64,000 nucleotides of DNA from Lachnospiraceae bacterium (GTDB lineage Bacteria; Bacillota; Clostridia; Lachnospirales; Lachnospiraceae). The notes beneath the pieces are model-generated. The model was given only the letters and a program-made list of their open reading frames with translations, did not search any database and had not been told where the DNA came from. The translations under genes and the position numbers were made by a program. Shown in pieces: positions 19,850 through 29,179 of this stretch; position 1 is the stretch's first letter; the number at the start of each line of letters is the position of its first letter. The DNA lies in NCBI GenBank assembly GCA_021628825.1, contig JAJXRY010000002.1, positions 496,001 to 560,000 of the forward strand. The letters run 5' to 3'.

Positions 19850-19893
19850 ACTCCCGTATACCGGTGCTGAACCGGATACGGGAGTTTGTTTTT
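19850..19893 (+). terminator. rho-independent terminator of glnN
   Basis: ACTCCCGTATACCGGT with ACCGGATACGGGAGT around GCTGA, followed by TTGTTTTTTT. The opposite strand also ends in a T-rich stretch, so it may serve the convergent gene at 19974-20645. Confidence 0.9.
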
Positions 19894-19973
19894 TTCATAA
19901 CAGTTCATATAAAAACTCTAATAAATACCTGACTGTAATTTTGATATAACAGGTTATGGATCAGATGCATTTA

Positions 19974-20645
19974 TTAATTTACCTTAACCTCCAGATACCC
20001 CAGTAATTTGCTGGTATCGTATTCGTTGAGGATTCCCAGATTGGAATCATAGAATCTGCCATCAAAGTGAATGAGGTAATGACAATAGCGGCCCATCTTC
20101 TCCATCATGATGCAGCATTTGGGAAGAGTGACCTCTTCTCCTTCGGTATACATGATGACATCGCTGTGATCGATGCCATAGTAATTCAATGCGGAAATAA
20201 CGCGTCCCATCGTAGCCTGCCATTCGCGGCAGTCCATAACACTGATTACCTCGGCAATGGTAACGCCTGCCAGCATGGCAACACAGGTCTGTCCGCATAA
20301 ACCGTCCTCCGGCTGGATGATAATATCAATGTGGTCAATCTTACGAATCGGATTGTCGAAGCTGTAGGGACTGTTCTGGTCCATTTTAATTAAGCTGGAT
20401 CCAATATGCAGCAGAATCTTATGAGGCTGTGTTACATCAATATGAGCCACGTCTTCATCTCTCAAATGAATCTTATAGTTCCCCTTCTCTTCCGGAAGAA
20501 GTTCACAGTCAATATGTTTATTGTCTAAAATCAGGTCGCCCTGAATCACATCACGCTGCTTGCAGACCTCCCATACATTAAAGGGAATACGGATGCAGAA
20601 GAGATTGTCCTTCTTCTCAATTTTACCGGTAAAAAAGTATCTCAT
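19974..20645 (-). CDS. DUF1905-like plus C39-like papain-fold protein
   Basis: 223 residues in two parts. Residues 1-70 (RYFFTGKIEKKDNLFCIRIPF, VWEVCKQRDVIQGDL) resemble the DUF1905 beta-barrel. Residues 115-223 look like a C39/papain-like fold. DGLCGQTCVAMLAG near residue 113 has the Gln-Gly-Cys-type order reversed to Cys-Gly-Gln-Thr-Cys, with RYCHYLIHFDGRFYDSN near 190 carrying a plausible His and Asp. There is no signal peptide, so it is cytoplasmic. GGGAGG precedes the ATG. Whether it is a protease is inference. Monocistronic, convergent with glnN. Confidence 0.6.
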   Translation of the reverse strand: MRYFFTGKIEKKDNLFCIRIPFNVWEVCKQRDVIQGDLILDNKHIDCELLPEEKGNYKIHLRDEDVAHIDVTQPHKILLHIGSSLIKMDQNSPYSFDNPIRKIDHIDIIIQPEDGLCGQTCVAMLAGVTIAEVISVMDCREWQATMGRVISALNYYGIDHSDVIMYTEGEEVTLPKCCIMMEKMGRYCHYLIHFDGRFYDSNLGILNEYDTSKLLGYLEVKVN

Positions 20646-20677
20646 AGTAACCTCCCAAAGTCAAACGTTATGCATAA

Positions 20678-20706
20678 ACCATACCAAATTTCCGCTGAAA
20701 TGTTAA
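20678..20706 (-). promoter_or_regulatory. possible promoter of the C39-like gene
   Basis: On the minus strand TTAACA at 20706-20701, a 17-base spacer and TATGGT at 20683-20678, about 33 bases upstream of the ATG. Confidence 0.4.
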
Positions 20707-20777
20707 GGGTTTTCGGGTAAGAAAACCATAAGTATCTAAAAAAATACAACCTGATAAAAAAATAACGAAAAAAGTAC

Positions 20778-20806
20778 TTGCCAAACCAATATATATTATG
20801 TATAAT
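20778..20806 (+). promoter_or_regulatory. promoter of tRNA-Gln
   Basis: TTGCCA at 20778-20783, exactly 17 bases, and TATAAT at 20801-20806, placed 20 bases before the mature tRNA 5' end. Confidence 0.85.
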
Positions 20807-20825
20807 ACCAAAGGTAACAGCGCAT

Positions 20826-20897
20826 AGGGCTATAGCCAAACGGTAAGGCAACGGACTCTGACTCCGTCATTTCAAGGTTCGAATCCTTGTAGCCCTG
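20826..20897 (+). tRNA. tRNA-Gln (anticodon CTG)
   Basis: All four arms fold. Acceptor AGGGCTA with TAGCCCT, D arm GCC...GGC, anticodon stem ACGGA with TCCGT around CTCTGAC (anticodon CTG, reads CAG), and T arm CAAGG with CCTTG around TTCGAAT. Discriminator is G, as in other glutamine tRNAs. The next bases are CTA, so the CCA end is not encoded and must be added enzymatically. Own promoter and terminator. Confidence 0.95.
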
Positions 20898-20902
20898 CTA
20901 AG

Positions 20903-20933
20903 AACCCCGAAGGAAATTCTTTCGGGGTTTTTG
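20903..20933 (+). terminator. terminator of tRNA-Gln
   Basis: AACCCCGAA with TTCGGGGTT around GGAAATTCT, followed by a T run, starting six bases after the tRNA. The remaining 21 kb leader to the next gene holds only a weak promoter candidate. Confidence 0.9.
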
Positions 20934-20988
20934 CTATATATCAATTAGATACGGGATGAAGGATTTACAGGGTGGATATACATTAAAG

Positions 20989-21018
20989 TTGCTATAAAAG
21001 GTAATTCTGTGATAACAT
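20989..21018 (+). promoter_or_regulatory. weak promoter candidate for the cvfB-like gene
   Basis: TTGCTA at 20989-20994, an 18-base spacer and TAACAT at 21013-21018. The stretch 20934-21102 shows nothing else that can be named. Confidence 0.3.
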
Positions 21019-21102
21019 CTATAGGGATCCTGGGTTGATTTGAGAGGCAAACGGACAGGAAAGCAGGAATAACTTTAATCAGAAAGTAAAAGAGGAACAT
21101 AC

Positions 21103-21955
21103 ATGTTGGAAATTGGAAAAAGACAACTGCTCACGATAGTAAAGAAGGTAGAGTTCGGGGTTTATCTTGCGAAGGAGCACGAAGCCGATCCGGAAGAAAA
21201 GGTGCTTTTGCCGAGAAAGGAAGTTCCGGAGAATGCACAGCTCGGGGATGAAATCGAAGTGTTTCTTTACCGCGATTCCAAGGACCGGATGATTGCAACG
21301 GTACGGCAGCCGAAGCTTTCTTTAGGAGAGGTTGCATTGCTTCGTGTAAAGGAAAACGGCAGGATCGGAGCATTTCTGGACTGGGGACTTGAAAAGGATC
21401 TGCTGCTTCCGTTCCGTGAACAGGTAAGAAAGGTACGTCCCAGAGAGGAATGTCTGGTTGCATTATATCTCGATAAGAGCAAGCGTTTGTGTGCTACCAT
21501 GAAGGTTTATCATTATCTGCGCACAGACAGCCCCTATGAAAAGGATCAGAAGGTAACCGGAACGCTTTATGAAATCAGTGATAATTTTGGTGCGTTTGTA
21601 GCAGTGGATAACTGCTATTCTGCTTTGATTCCGAAAAAAAGAGCCTTTGGGAAATGCCAGGGTTGGAGATATCGTGGAAGCCCGTATTACGGAGGTACTG
21701 AAGGATGGGAAGCTGTCCTTAAGTCTCAGGGAAAAAGCATACATCCAGATGAATGAGGATGCACAGAAGCTTTTGAAGCTCTTGGAAGAGCAGGGCGGGG
21801 AACTGCCCGTTGGGGATAAGTCTTCTCCGGAAAAGATCAATGAACTCACCGGCATGAGCAAGAATGAATTCAAGCGTGCTGCCGGTAATTTATACAGGCA
21901 GCGTCTGATTAAGGTGGAAGAACATAAGATTTTTCAGCTTTCATCGGATAAGTAA
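21103..21955 (+). CDS. S1 RNA-binding domain protein, CvfB-like, frame broken
   Basis: Similar to CvfB/YitL, an RNA-binding protein with tandem S1-type OB folds and a C-terminal winged helix that affects virulence-factor expression in Staphylococcus. Three OB-type segments can be seen: GVYLAKEHEADPEEKVLLPRKE (1-60), RIGAFLDWGLEKDLLLPFREQ (65-130), then DNFGAFVAVDNCYSALIPKKEPLG and GDIVEARITEVLKDGKLSLS. A C-terminal segment with LTGMSKNEFKRAAGNLYRQ is the winged helix. The A run at 21634-21640 is one too long; correction joins both halves into about 283 residues. Confidence 0.85.
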
Positions 21956-22006
21956 TAGATGAATAAAGGAATATCATGCAATTCATTTCATGTTGCAGAA
22001 ATAAAT

Positions 22007-22034
22007 AAGGACACGCGTCTGCGTGTCCTTGTTC
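22007..22034. terminator. bidirectional terminator between cvfB and YjfB genes
   Basis: AAGGACACGC with GCGTGTCCTT around a GTCT loop. The plus strand continues TTGTTCGTT and the minus strand TATTTATTT, so the convergent genes can share it. Confidence 0.75.
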
Positions 22035-22077
22035 GTTACATACATGGTCATGAATATGTGATATCTGTCGGTTGTCC

Positions 22078-22266
22078 TTAAACGTACATGTCAAAATTGC
22101 TGCCAACATTTGGATTCACAGATAACTCCATGGAGCGGTCCATCATGTTGATCAGACTGGCACCGGACTGTTCGGTGGAATCAAGCGCCTTACTTAAAAC
22201 AGCAACTCCGACCTGATTCTGCAGATTCACATTTGCCATTGCGGTAGATAATTCAGGAATATTCAT
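22078..22266 (-). CDS. YjfB family small protein
   Basis: 62 residues: an N-terminal helix (IPELSTAMANVNLQNQVGVAVLSKALD), then the family tail MMDRSMELSVNPNVGSNFD. The YjfB family is named as putative motility proteins because some members lie in sigma-D regulons; the function is not established. GGAGAGG upstream of ATG supports the start. It is a single-gene unit with its own promoter; no flagellar genes are in the window. Confidence 0.85.
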   Translation of the reverse strand: MNIPELSTAMANVNLQNQVGVAVLSKALDSTEQSGASLINMMDRSMELSVNPNVGSNFDMYV

Positions 22267-22298
22267 AGAACCTCTCCTTTCCTTTTATCTGTATAATC

Positions 22299-22328
22299 AG
22301 TATAGCACCTTCCGGAATAAATAGTAAA
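22299..22328 (-). promoter_or_regulatory. promoter of YjfB gene
   Basis: On the minus strand TTTACT at 22328-22323, an 18-base spacer and TATACT at 22304-22299. It does not match the sigma-D consensus. Confidence 0.45.
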
Positions 22329-22515
22329 GGAAAAAGTTATAAATAAAAAAATCTCTTGAAAAAAATACACAAAAATCACAATTCTTAGTAGATTTTTTTG
22401 TACATATGTATTAAAAATAGAATATGTATTACTATAAATAACAAAAAAACATTTCATGTATTGGTTAATGTGCATAATGAAGCAGGTTGTGGCGTAGCCG
22501 CAGAGAGGGGGCCAT

Positions 22516-23601
22516 ATGATCTCAAATCAGATTTTGCAGAATACTATCGATGGTTTGAAGACAATTGCACGTGTGGATTTTGAGGTGCTTGATACAGAGG
22601 GGAAGGAAGTAGCAACGACTGCGGAAGTGTCTTTCGGAGGACGTAAGGAGGCAGCTGAATTTGTGAAATCTCAGGCGGATTCCCAGGAGATTCAGGGATG
22701 TCAGTTTTTTAAGATTTATGACGACCAGCAGCCGGAATATGTTCTGGTAACGATCGGTTCGGATGAGAATGCATATCTGGTAGGCAAGATGGCTGCCTTT
22801 CAGATCCAGAATCTGATGATTGCCTATAAGGAACGATTTGACAAGGATAACTTTGTCAAGAACCTCCTCCTTGATAATCTGTTGTTAATTGATATTTACA
22901 GCAGGGCAAAGAAATTGCATATCCAGACGGAAGTAAACCGTGTGGCTATGATCGTAGAGACTGATAATAAGGATAGCAATATTCTGGAGATGCTTCGGGG
23001 CTTCCTTGGCGTGAACAGTCTGGATTTTATTACGGCTGTGGATGAAAGGGATGTTATTGTCGTTAAGGATCTTTCTGAAGGTGACAGTGTGAAGGAGATT
23101 GAAAAGGCTGCCAGAGCAATGGAGAGCTTTTTAAAGAAGGAAGGGATGACCGGAATCCGTGTCGCATACGGAACCGTTGTAAAAGAAATTAAAGAGGTCA
23201 GCCGTTCCTATAAGGAAGCCAAGATGGCAATGGATGTCGGTAAGATTTTCTTTGATGACAGAAGCATTATTGCTTATAACCAGCTTGGCATCGGACGCCT
23301 GATTTATCAGCTCCCGATTCCACTGTGTAAGATGTTTATTAAAGAAATTTTCGGTGATAAGAGTCCGGATGATTTCGATGAAGAGACACTGACAACCATT
23401 CAGAAGTTCTTCGAGAACAGCCTGAATGTATCGGAGACATCGAGACAGTTGTTTATCCATCGTAATACGCTGGTTTATCGTCTGGATAAGCTGCAGAAGA
23501 CGACAGGACTGGATCTGCGTATTTTTGAGGATGCCATTACCTTCCGGATTGCACTGATGGTTGTGAAATACATGAACTTTATGGAAAACTTTGAATATTA
23601 A
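22516..23601 (+). CDS. PucR/CdaR-type transcriptional regulator
   Basis: 361 residues. Residues 1-120 resemble the sugar-diacid recognition domain (SNQILQNTIDGLKTIARVDFEVLDTEGKEVATT). The middle is a GGDEF-like CdaR domain (VAMIVETDNKDSNILEMLRGFL, then AYGTVVKEIKEVSRSYKEA). The C-terminus is the PucR helix-turn-helix (ENSLNVSETSRQLFIHRNTL, VYRLDKLQKTTGLDLR). Ligand unknown; homologues sense glycerate, glucarate or purine signals. It lies only 20 bases before ftsE, so it may head that operon, an unusual neighbour for a metabolic regulator. The AT-rich stretch 22267-22515 holds its leader. Confidence 0.87.
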   Translation: MISNQILQNTIDGLKTIARVDFEVLDTEGKEVATTAEVSFGGRKEAAEFVKSQADSQEIQGCQFFKIYDDQQPEYVLVTIGSDENAYLVGKMAAFQIQNLMIAYKERFDKDNFVKNLLLDNLLLIDIYSRAKKLHIQTEVNRVAMIVETDNKDSNILEMLRGFLGVNSLDFITAVDERDVIVVKDLSEGDSVKEIEKAARAMESFLKKEGMTGIRVAYGTVVKEIKEVSRSYKEAKMAMDVGKIFFDDRSIIAYNQLGIGRLIYQLPIPLCKMFIKEIFGDKSPDDFDEETLTTIQKFFENSLNVSETSRQLFIHRNTLVYRLDKLQKTTGLDLRIFEDAITFRIALMVVKYMNFMENFEY

Positions 23602-23621
23602 GATACAGGCGGTGAATAGAG

Positions 23622-24367
23622 TGGCTAAGAGTGAACCAAGGAATAGAAGAAAAAGAAAACAGGGAACAGGGAATGAAGATATCATTTCCATGACGAAGGT
23701 GACAAAAGCATATGCAACAGGTGCGCCTGCTCTGAATGGAATTGATCTGCATATTAAGCCGGGCGAATTTGTATTCATTGTAGGAGACAGTGGATCCGGC
23801 AAGTCTACCATGATTAAGCTTCTGTTAAAAGAGCTTGTTCCGACATCCGGTGAAATCAATGTCATGGGCTATGATCTTTTGAGAATCCGTCACCGTAAGA
23901 TCCCGAAATTCCGCCGGAATTTAGGAATTGTGTTCCAGGATTTCCGTCTTCTGAAGGATCGTAATGTGTATGAGAATGTAGCGTTTGCACAGCGTATTGT
24001 GCAGACACCCGGGAAGGAAATCAAGCGGAACGTACCGAGCATTCTGGCTACGGTAGGTCTTGCCGGTAAATATAAGGCGAGGCCTGACCAGTTATCCGGT
24101 GGTGAGCAGCAGCGTGTAGCGATTGCAAGAGCTTTGGTGAACCGTCCGAGCATCCTGCTTGCAGATGAGCCGACCGGTAATCTGGATCCGAAGAATTCCT
24201 GGGAAATTATGAAGCTTCTGGAACAGATTAATGAGAACGGTACGACGGTACTGGTGGTTACCCACAACAGAGAAATTGTAAATGCAATGCAGAAAAGAGT
24301 CGTTACCATGAGGAAGGGTATTATTGTGAACGACGAAGAGAAGGGTGTTTATATCGATGAAGATTAG
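23622..24367 (+). CDS. ftsE: cell division ATP-binding protein FtsE
   Basis: ATPase of the FtsEX complex, which controls peptidoglycan hydrolases at the septum. Walker A GDSGSGKST, Q-loop VFQDFRLL, signature LSGGEQQRVAIARAL, Walker B ILLADEPTGNLD and H-loop VVTHN are complete. The GTG start at 23622 gives a basic N-terminal extension of about 20 residues (AKSEPRNRRKRKQGTG) before the ABC domain; the next ATG at 23691 would cut into the first strand. It overlaps ftsX by 11 bases. Confidence 0.95.
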
Positions 24368-25254
24368 TACATTGTTTTATACGATTAAACAGGGGATTAT
24401 TAATATATTCCGTAATAAATGGTTCTCATTGGCCTCTATTGCTACGATCGGAGCATGTCTGTTTCTGTTTGGTCTGTTCTACTCCGTACTCATGAACTTT
24501 CAGAACATTGTGAGAACAGCGCAGGAAGGTGTCTGTGTCACGGTTTTGTTTGATGAGGGAATCAGCCAGGAACGGATTGAAGAGATCGGAGCGTTGATTG
24601 ATAAGCGTCCGGAGGTTTCCAAGAAAGAATTCATTTCCGCAGATGATGCATGGAACAGCTTTTAAGGAAGAGTATCTTCAGGGTTATGAGGATGGATTTA
24701 CCGAGAACCCGCTTGCAGATTCTGCCAGCTATGAAATTTATATGAACGATATTTCCATGCAGCCGACACTGGTTTCCTATCTGGAAGGACTGGAGGGGGT
24801 ACGTGAAGTAAACCGCTCCGAAGTGACGGCATCGGCACTGACCGGCGTGAATGCATTGATTGCCTATGTTTCCATTGGTATTATTGCCATTCTGCTTGCA
24901 GTATCCGTGTTCCTGATCAGTAATACCGTAACGATTGGTATTTCCGTTCGTAAGGAAGAGATTACGATTATGAAATATATCGGAGCGACAGACTACTTTG
25001 TCCGCGCGCCGTTCGTCATTGAAGGTATGTTGATTGGTGCGATTGGAGCACTGCTTCCGTTAGGAATTATTTATCTCTTATATAATAAGGTAATTGAATA
25101 CATTGAGCAGAAATTTAGTATTTTAATAACGATTCTGGCATTCTTACCGGTCGATACGATCTTTAAGACACTGCTTCCGTTATCTCTTCTGATTGGTATC
25201 GGAATCGGTTTCCTTGGAAGTATTACCACAGTAAGAAAACATCTGAGGGTTTAA
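24357..25254 (+). CDS. ftsX: cell division protein FtsX, frame broken
   Basis: Membrane partner of FtsE. N-terminal cytoplasmic stretch, first transmembrane helix (WFSLASIATIGACLFLFGLF), an extracellular loop of about 130 residues that should bind the EnvC/PcsB-type activator encoded next, then three helices (LIAYVSIGIIAILLAVSVFL, APFVIEGMLIGAIGALLPLG and the last near LPLSLLIGIGIGFLG). The T run at 24660-24663 is one too long; repair gives AWNSFKEEYLQGYED. About 298 residues. The start ATG 24357 overlaps the ftsE stop. Confidence 0.93.
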
Positions 25255-25270
25255 TAGATAAGGACAGAGT

Positions 25271-26495
25271 ATGAAACGTACAACGAAATGGATCTGCCTG
25301 TTCCTTTGTGTAGTGCTGGTTTTAGGAATATTCGCAAAACCGGCACTTACCGCATATGCCAGTGAACTGACCAACAGCGTCATCAAGGAGAAGGAACAGG
25401 AGATTGATAAGGCCAAACAGGAGAAGAAACAACTGCAGAACAACCTGACGGATGTTAAGAAGCTGAAGGAACAGCTTGAAAAATCCAAACAGGATCTGGC
25501 AGCTTATGTACAGGAACTGGATGCAGACCTGACGGCAATTCAGGAGAAGATCAATGAACTGAATGACCTTATTACAGAAAAAGAAAAAGAAATTGAAGAT
25601 AAGACAGCAGAGCTGGAAGAGGCGCAGCGTGTCCAGCAGGAGCAGTATGAGGCAATGAAAACCCGTATCAAATTCATGTATGAACGGGGAGACACAATTT
25701 ATATGGAACTGATTTTTCAGTTCCAGCTCTTTTCGGCGATATGCTGAATAAAAGCAGATTATATCCAGATGCTTTCCGAATATGACCGTAAGCTTTTTAG
25801 ATGAATATGTGGCACATGCTAATTATGTTTCTCTTTGTAAGGAGAGTCTCGAGGAGGAAAAGGATGTTCTGGACGAGGCGAAGGCAGCCGTTGAAAAGGA
25901 AGAAGCTTCCCTGAATGAGCTGATTGATGCAAAAGAGAATGAGATGTATAAAATGTCATCCGATATCCAGAGCAAGGAACAGGCAATCAAGGAGTACGAG
26001 GCAGATATTGCTGAGCAGAACGAAACCATTAAAGCACTGGAAGCGATTGTTGCCGAGGAACGTAAGAAGCTTGCCGCAGAACAGGGAAGAAGATACGATG
26101 GAGGTGTGTTTGCATGGCCGGCGCCATCCTACACAAGAATTTCAGATGACTATGGTAACCGTACGCACCCGATTCTGGGTACACAGCAGTTTCATAACGG
26201 AATTGATATGGCAGCGCCCGGAGGAAGTGCGATTCTTGCAGCTTATGATGGCAAGGTAGTAGCGGCAGCCTATAGTGGAAGTATGGGAAATTATGTCATG
26301 ATTGATCACGGAGACAGCCTGTATACGATTTACATGCATGCTTCAGCATTGTATGTATCGAAGGGGCAGGAAGTCAAACGTGGAGACAAGATTGCAGCGG
26401 TCGGAAGTACCGGACGGTCAACCGGAAATCACCTTCATTTCAGCGTACGTCTGAATGGAAGTTATGTGAGTCCGTGGAGCTACCTGCGATCATAA
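25271..26495 (+). CDS. EnvC/PcsB-like coiled-coil M23 peptidoglycan hydrolase, frame broken
   Basis: A secreted protein with a signal peptide (residues 1-33), a long coiled coil (about 35-260) and a C-terminal LytM/M23 endopeptidase domain. The metal and catalytic residues are all present: HNGIDMAAPGG (His, Asp), YMHASAL and GNHLHFSVRLNG (HxH). It follows ftsX by 16 bases and so is the likely FtsEX-activated hydrolase of division. Four runs are one base too long (25713-25717, 25730-25733, 25750-25753, 25794-25798). Repaired text reads LIFSSSSFGDMLNKADYIQM then SEYDRKLLDEYVAHANYV. About 406 residues. Confidence 0.9.
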
Positions 26496-26527
26496 AGAAT
26501 GCTTAGACAGGAATAGGGAGAGCAGCA

Positions 26528-27773
26528 TTGGAAAATAACGAGCAGAATCAGAAGAATGGCTTTCTTCCCGGTATGCTGGTCGGAATATTGACGGGGATGA
26601 TCTTATTGTCCGGTGTGTTTCTGGGAGTAAGACTCTATCAGTATAATCAGACAAAGCACAGTGCAGAGCAGGGAGAAACAGAAGCAGCAAGTGTGATTAA
26701 TTCGGATACGCTTGCCAAGATGCAGACAATTGAAAATCTTATTGATGAAACCTATTATGGTGATGAAGTGACAACAAAGCAGCTTCAGGACGGTGTCTAT
26801 AAAGGAATGGTAGAGTCTCTGAACGATCCGTATTCCGAATACTATACCAAGGAAGAGCTTCAGGATGTCATGAACAGTAATCAGGGCGTTTCTTATGGAA
26901 TCGGAGCTTATATTTCGCTCGATCAGACACGCCAGCTGCCGGTTATTTCGGGGCTTGTGGAGGACGGACCTGCCTTAAATGCCGGGCTCAAGGAAGGGGA
27001 TATCATCTATAAGGTAGAGGATGAGTATACCCAGGGCATGAGCCTCACCCAGGTTGTCAGTCTGGTGAAGGGACGTGAGGGAACCACCGTTCACCTTACC
27101 ATGTACCGGGAAGGAGAACCGGATTATCTGGAGTTTGATGTAGAACGCGGTAATTTAATAGAGACAACCACGGTAAATTATGGTATGGTAGATGATACTG
27201 ATCATATTGGCTATCTTCGGATCCGTGAATTTGACACCGTTACGGTAGATCAATATACCGAAGCCATGGCAGAATTAAAGGCGAAGGGCATGAAGGGACT
27301 GGTTCTGGACCTGCGAAGCAATCCGGGAGGAGACCTGAATGTGGTTGTTGAAATTGCCAGAAAGATTCTTCCTGCTGGCCTGATTGTCTATACGGAGGAT
27401 AAGGATGGAAACCGTAAGGAATATACCTGCGACGGTGAGAATGAATTTAACCTTCCACTGGTTGTAATGACCAATGAATATTCGGCAAGTGCGTCGGAGA
27501 TTCTGGCAGGTGCGATTCAGGATTACAATAAGGGAACGCTGGTTGGTACAACGACCTATGGAAAAGGAATTGTACAGAGTATCCGGCATCTGAATGACGG
27601 AACGGCATTGAAGCTTACGACAAGTGCGTATTTTACTCCGTCAGGACGCAATATTCACGGAGTGGGAATCACACCCGATGTCGAGGTAGAGATGGATTAC
27701 GAAAAAGTACAATGAAGATGGTACGGACAGTCAGTTTGAGAAGGCATTAGAGATTCTGGAAGGAAAGATGTAG
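26528..27773 (+). CDS. S41 C-terminal processing peptidase, end frame-broken
   Basis: A membrane-anchored CtpA/CtpB-type serine protease. An N-terminal transmembrane helix (residues 16-37) precedes a PDZ domain (LPVISGLVEDGPALNAGLKE), then the S41 core with LVLDLRSNPGGDLNVVVEIA, catalytic Ser in NEYSASASEILAGA and the Lys four residues on from GTTTYGKGIVQ. TTG start at 26528 with GGGAGAG upstream. The A run at 27702-27706 is one too long; correction adds YNEDGTDSQFEKALEILEG and ends at 27773. About 414 residues. Sits with the division hydrolase, so it may process envelope proteins. Confidence 0.92.
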
Positions 27774-27777
27774 TAAG

Positions 27778-28762
27778 ATGAATTTTTAAAGATAAGAATG
27801 TTTGGATTCATATTGTATTTATTGCGCTCATTATTATTATTGCGGGTGTTTCTGTATTTCGCCTTTACCGGTGGAATAAGGGAACCCGGAACCCGGAGGC
27901 AGATATCGAGCAGGTGGATCCGTCTGAATTTGATACCGAGACCATGGATATGATCCTGCCGATGGATGGATCTCTCTTAGAAGGGCATGAGGACGATGGA
28001 GAGCTTACGATTCTCTGCCTTGGAAACAATCCTTTTTCGGATGAGAGAGGAGAGAACGGACTGGCAGCGAAGATTGCAGAGAAGACGAATGCAACGGTTT
28101 ATAACTGTGCTTTTCCGGATTCTTCGGTCGCATGTAAGTATGCGGAATACAATCCTTCTTATACCAGGGATCACTTCAATTTATATTATGTAGTGACATT
28201 CCTTGAGCAGAATCAGTTTACCGCGATTGAGTCGATTGCAAAGGATGAACCCAATCCCAAGTATCTGGAAGCGGTAGAAGAACTGAAAATGGTGGATATG
28301 TCTAAGGTGGATGTGATTCTGATTATGTATGACAGTACGGACTACAATATGGGAACGCCGTCTGACAATCCGGATAATCCGAATGATGTTACCGCCTTTA
28401 CCGGTGGACTTAAGGTATCCCTTGATAAGATTAAGGCGAACTGGCCGTATATCCGGATCTTTGTAATGTCTCCGACCTATGCACAGTACAAGGATGAGGA
28501 TGGAAACCTTCATAATGGGAATACTTATGATCTGGGAAATGGAGACATTCCGCATTATGTACAGAAGGAACTGGATGCGGTGTCCAGCAGCGGTGGAGTA
28601 TCTTTTGTAGATAATTATATCGGAACCATTAATGAAGATAATTACGAAGAATACATGGCAGATGAAATGCATTATAATGATGCCGGACGTGAAGCACTTG
28701 CAGACCGTATCGCAGATATTATCAATAATAAGATGACCACAGTAAACGTAGCAGGTAAGTAG
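27778..28762 (+). CDS. SGNH-hydrolase-like membrane-anchored protein, start frame-broken
   Basis: One N-terminal transmembrane helix (VWIHIVFIALIIIIAGVSVF) and an extracellular SGNH-like domain of about 270 residues. Block I, usually GDS, reads ILCLGNNPFSDERG, so the nucleophilic Ser is replaced by Asn. The final Asp-x-x-His block is kept as DEMHYNDAGREAL. Family members act on acetyl or acyl groups of cell-wall polymers; with the Ser missing, catalysis is doubtful. The T run at 27783-27787 is one too long, and with four T the start ATG 27778 gives MNFKDKNVWIH. Five bases after the protease gene. Confidence 0.65.
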
Positions 28763-28773
28763 TGGAACCAAGT

Positions 28774-28828
28774 GTTACAGTTTACACAGCAGCCAGACGC
28801 TTGCTGTCAGGCTGCGTAAGAACATGAT
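28774..28828. repeat. small inverted-repeat element, copy B
   Basis: Identical to 17587-17641 except for one base. Here the right half differs: 28829-28950 continues as other imperfect hairpins (GCACTTAGC with GCTTAGTGC near 28838-28870, CAAGTTCACT with AGTGAAGCTTG near 28879-28920). The block may be a longer composite element or a structured transcript end for the preceding gene. Confidence 0.65.
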
Positions 28829-28962
28829 TTGAGTAGAGCACTTAGCGAGGTTATTTCGAGCTTAGTGCGAACCATACAAGTTCACTTGGCAAACCGAAGG
28901 TGAGTCTAGTGAAGCTTGTTCAGGAGTGAGCAGGCTCCTTTTTGCGAAGCAAATATGTAATT

Positions 28963-29018
28963 AAAGAAACTGATATATTCAGGAAATTTACCTGTTTATA
29001 TCAGTTTCTTTTTATTTT
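28963..29018 (+). terminator. terminator upstream of the heat-shock operon
   Basis: AAAGAAACTGATATA with TATATCAGTTTCTTT around a 19-base loop, followed by TTATTTT. Confidence 0.85.
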
Positions 29019-29051
29019 GAAATTGTTCACAAAATCTTCATACTTTTTGTA

Positions 29052-29080
29052 TTGACAATAGTTGCACATAGTGATAGATT
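29052..29080 (+). promoter_or_regulatory. sigma-A promoter of hrcA operon
   Basis: TTGACA at 29052-29057, 17 bases, TAGATT at 29075-29080. The CIRCE operator lies just downstream, so HrcA bound there would block RNA polymerase. Confidence 0.8.
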
Positions 29081-29094
29081 AATGATTGTAGATA

Positions 29095-29121
29095 TTAGCA
29101 CTCTATTTAAGTGAGTGCTAA
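29095..29121 (+). promoter_or_regulatory. CIRCE operator
   Basis: TTAGCACTC, nine bases, GAGTGCTAA: a perfect match to the CIRCE inverted repeat bound by the HrcA repressor. It indicates autoregulated class I heat-shock control of hrcA-grpE-dnaK-dnaJ. Confidence 0.98.
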
Positions 29122-29179
29122 CAATACAAAAACAAAATGCAGTATGTAAGAACCCTGCATTTGAGAAAGGATGGTCTGC

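Noticed and set aside
20934..21102. Riboswitch upstream of the CvfB-like gene
   Set aside because: No conserved aptamer motif or terminator/antiterminator pair is visible in the 170 bases.
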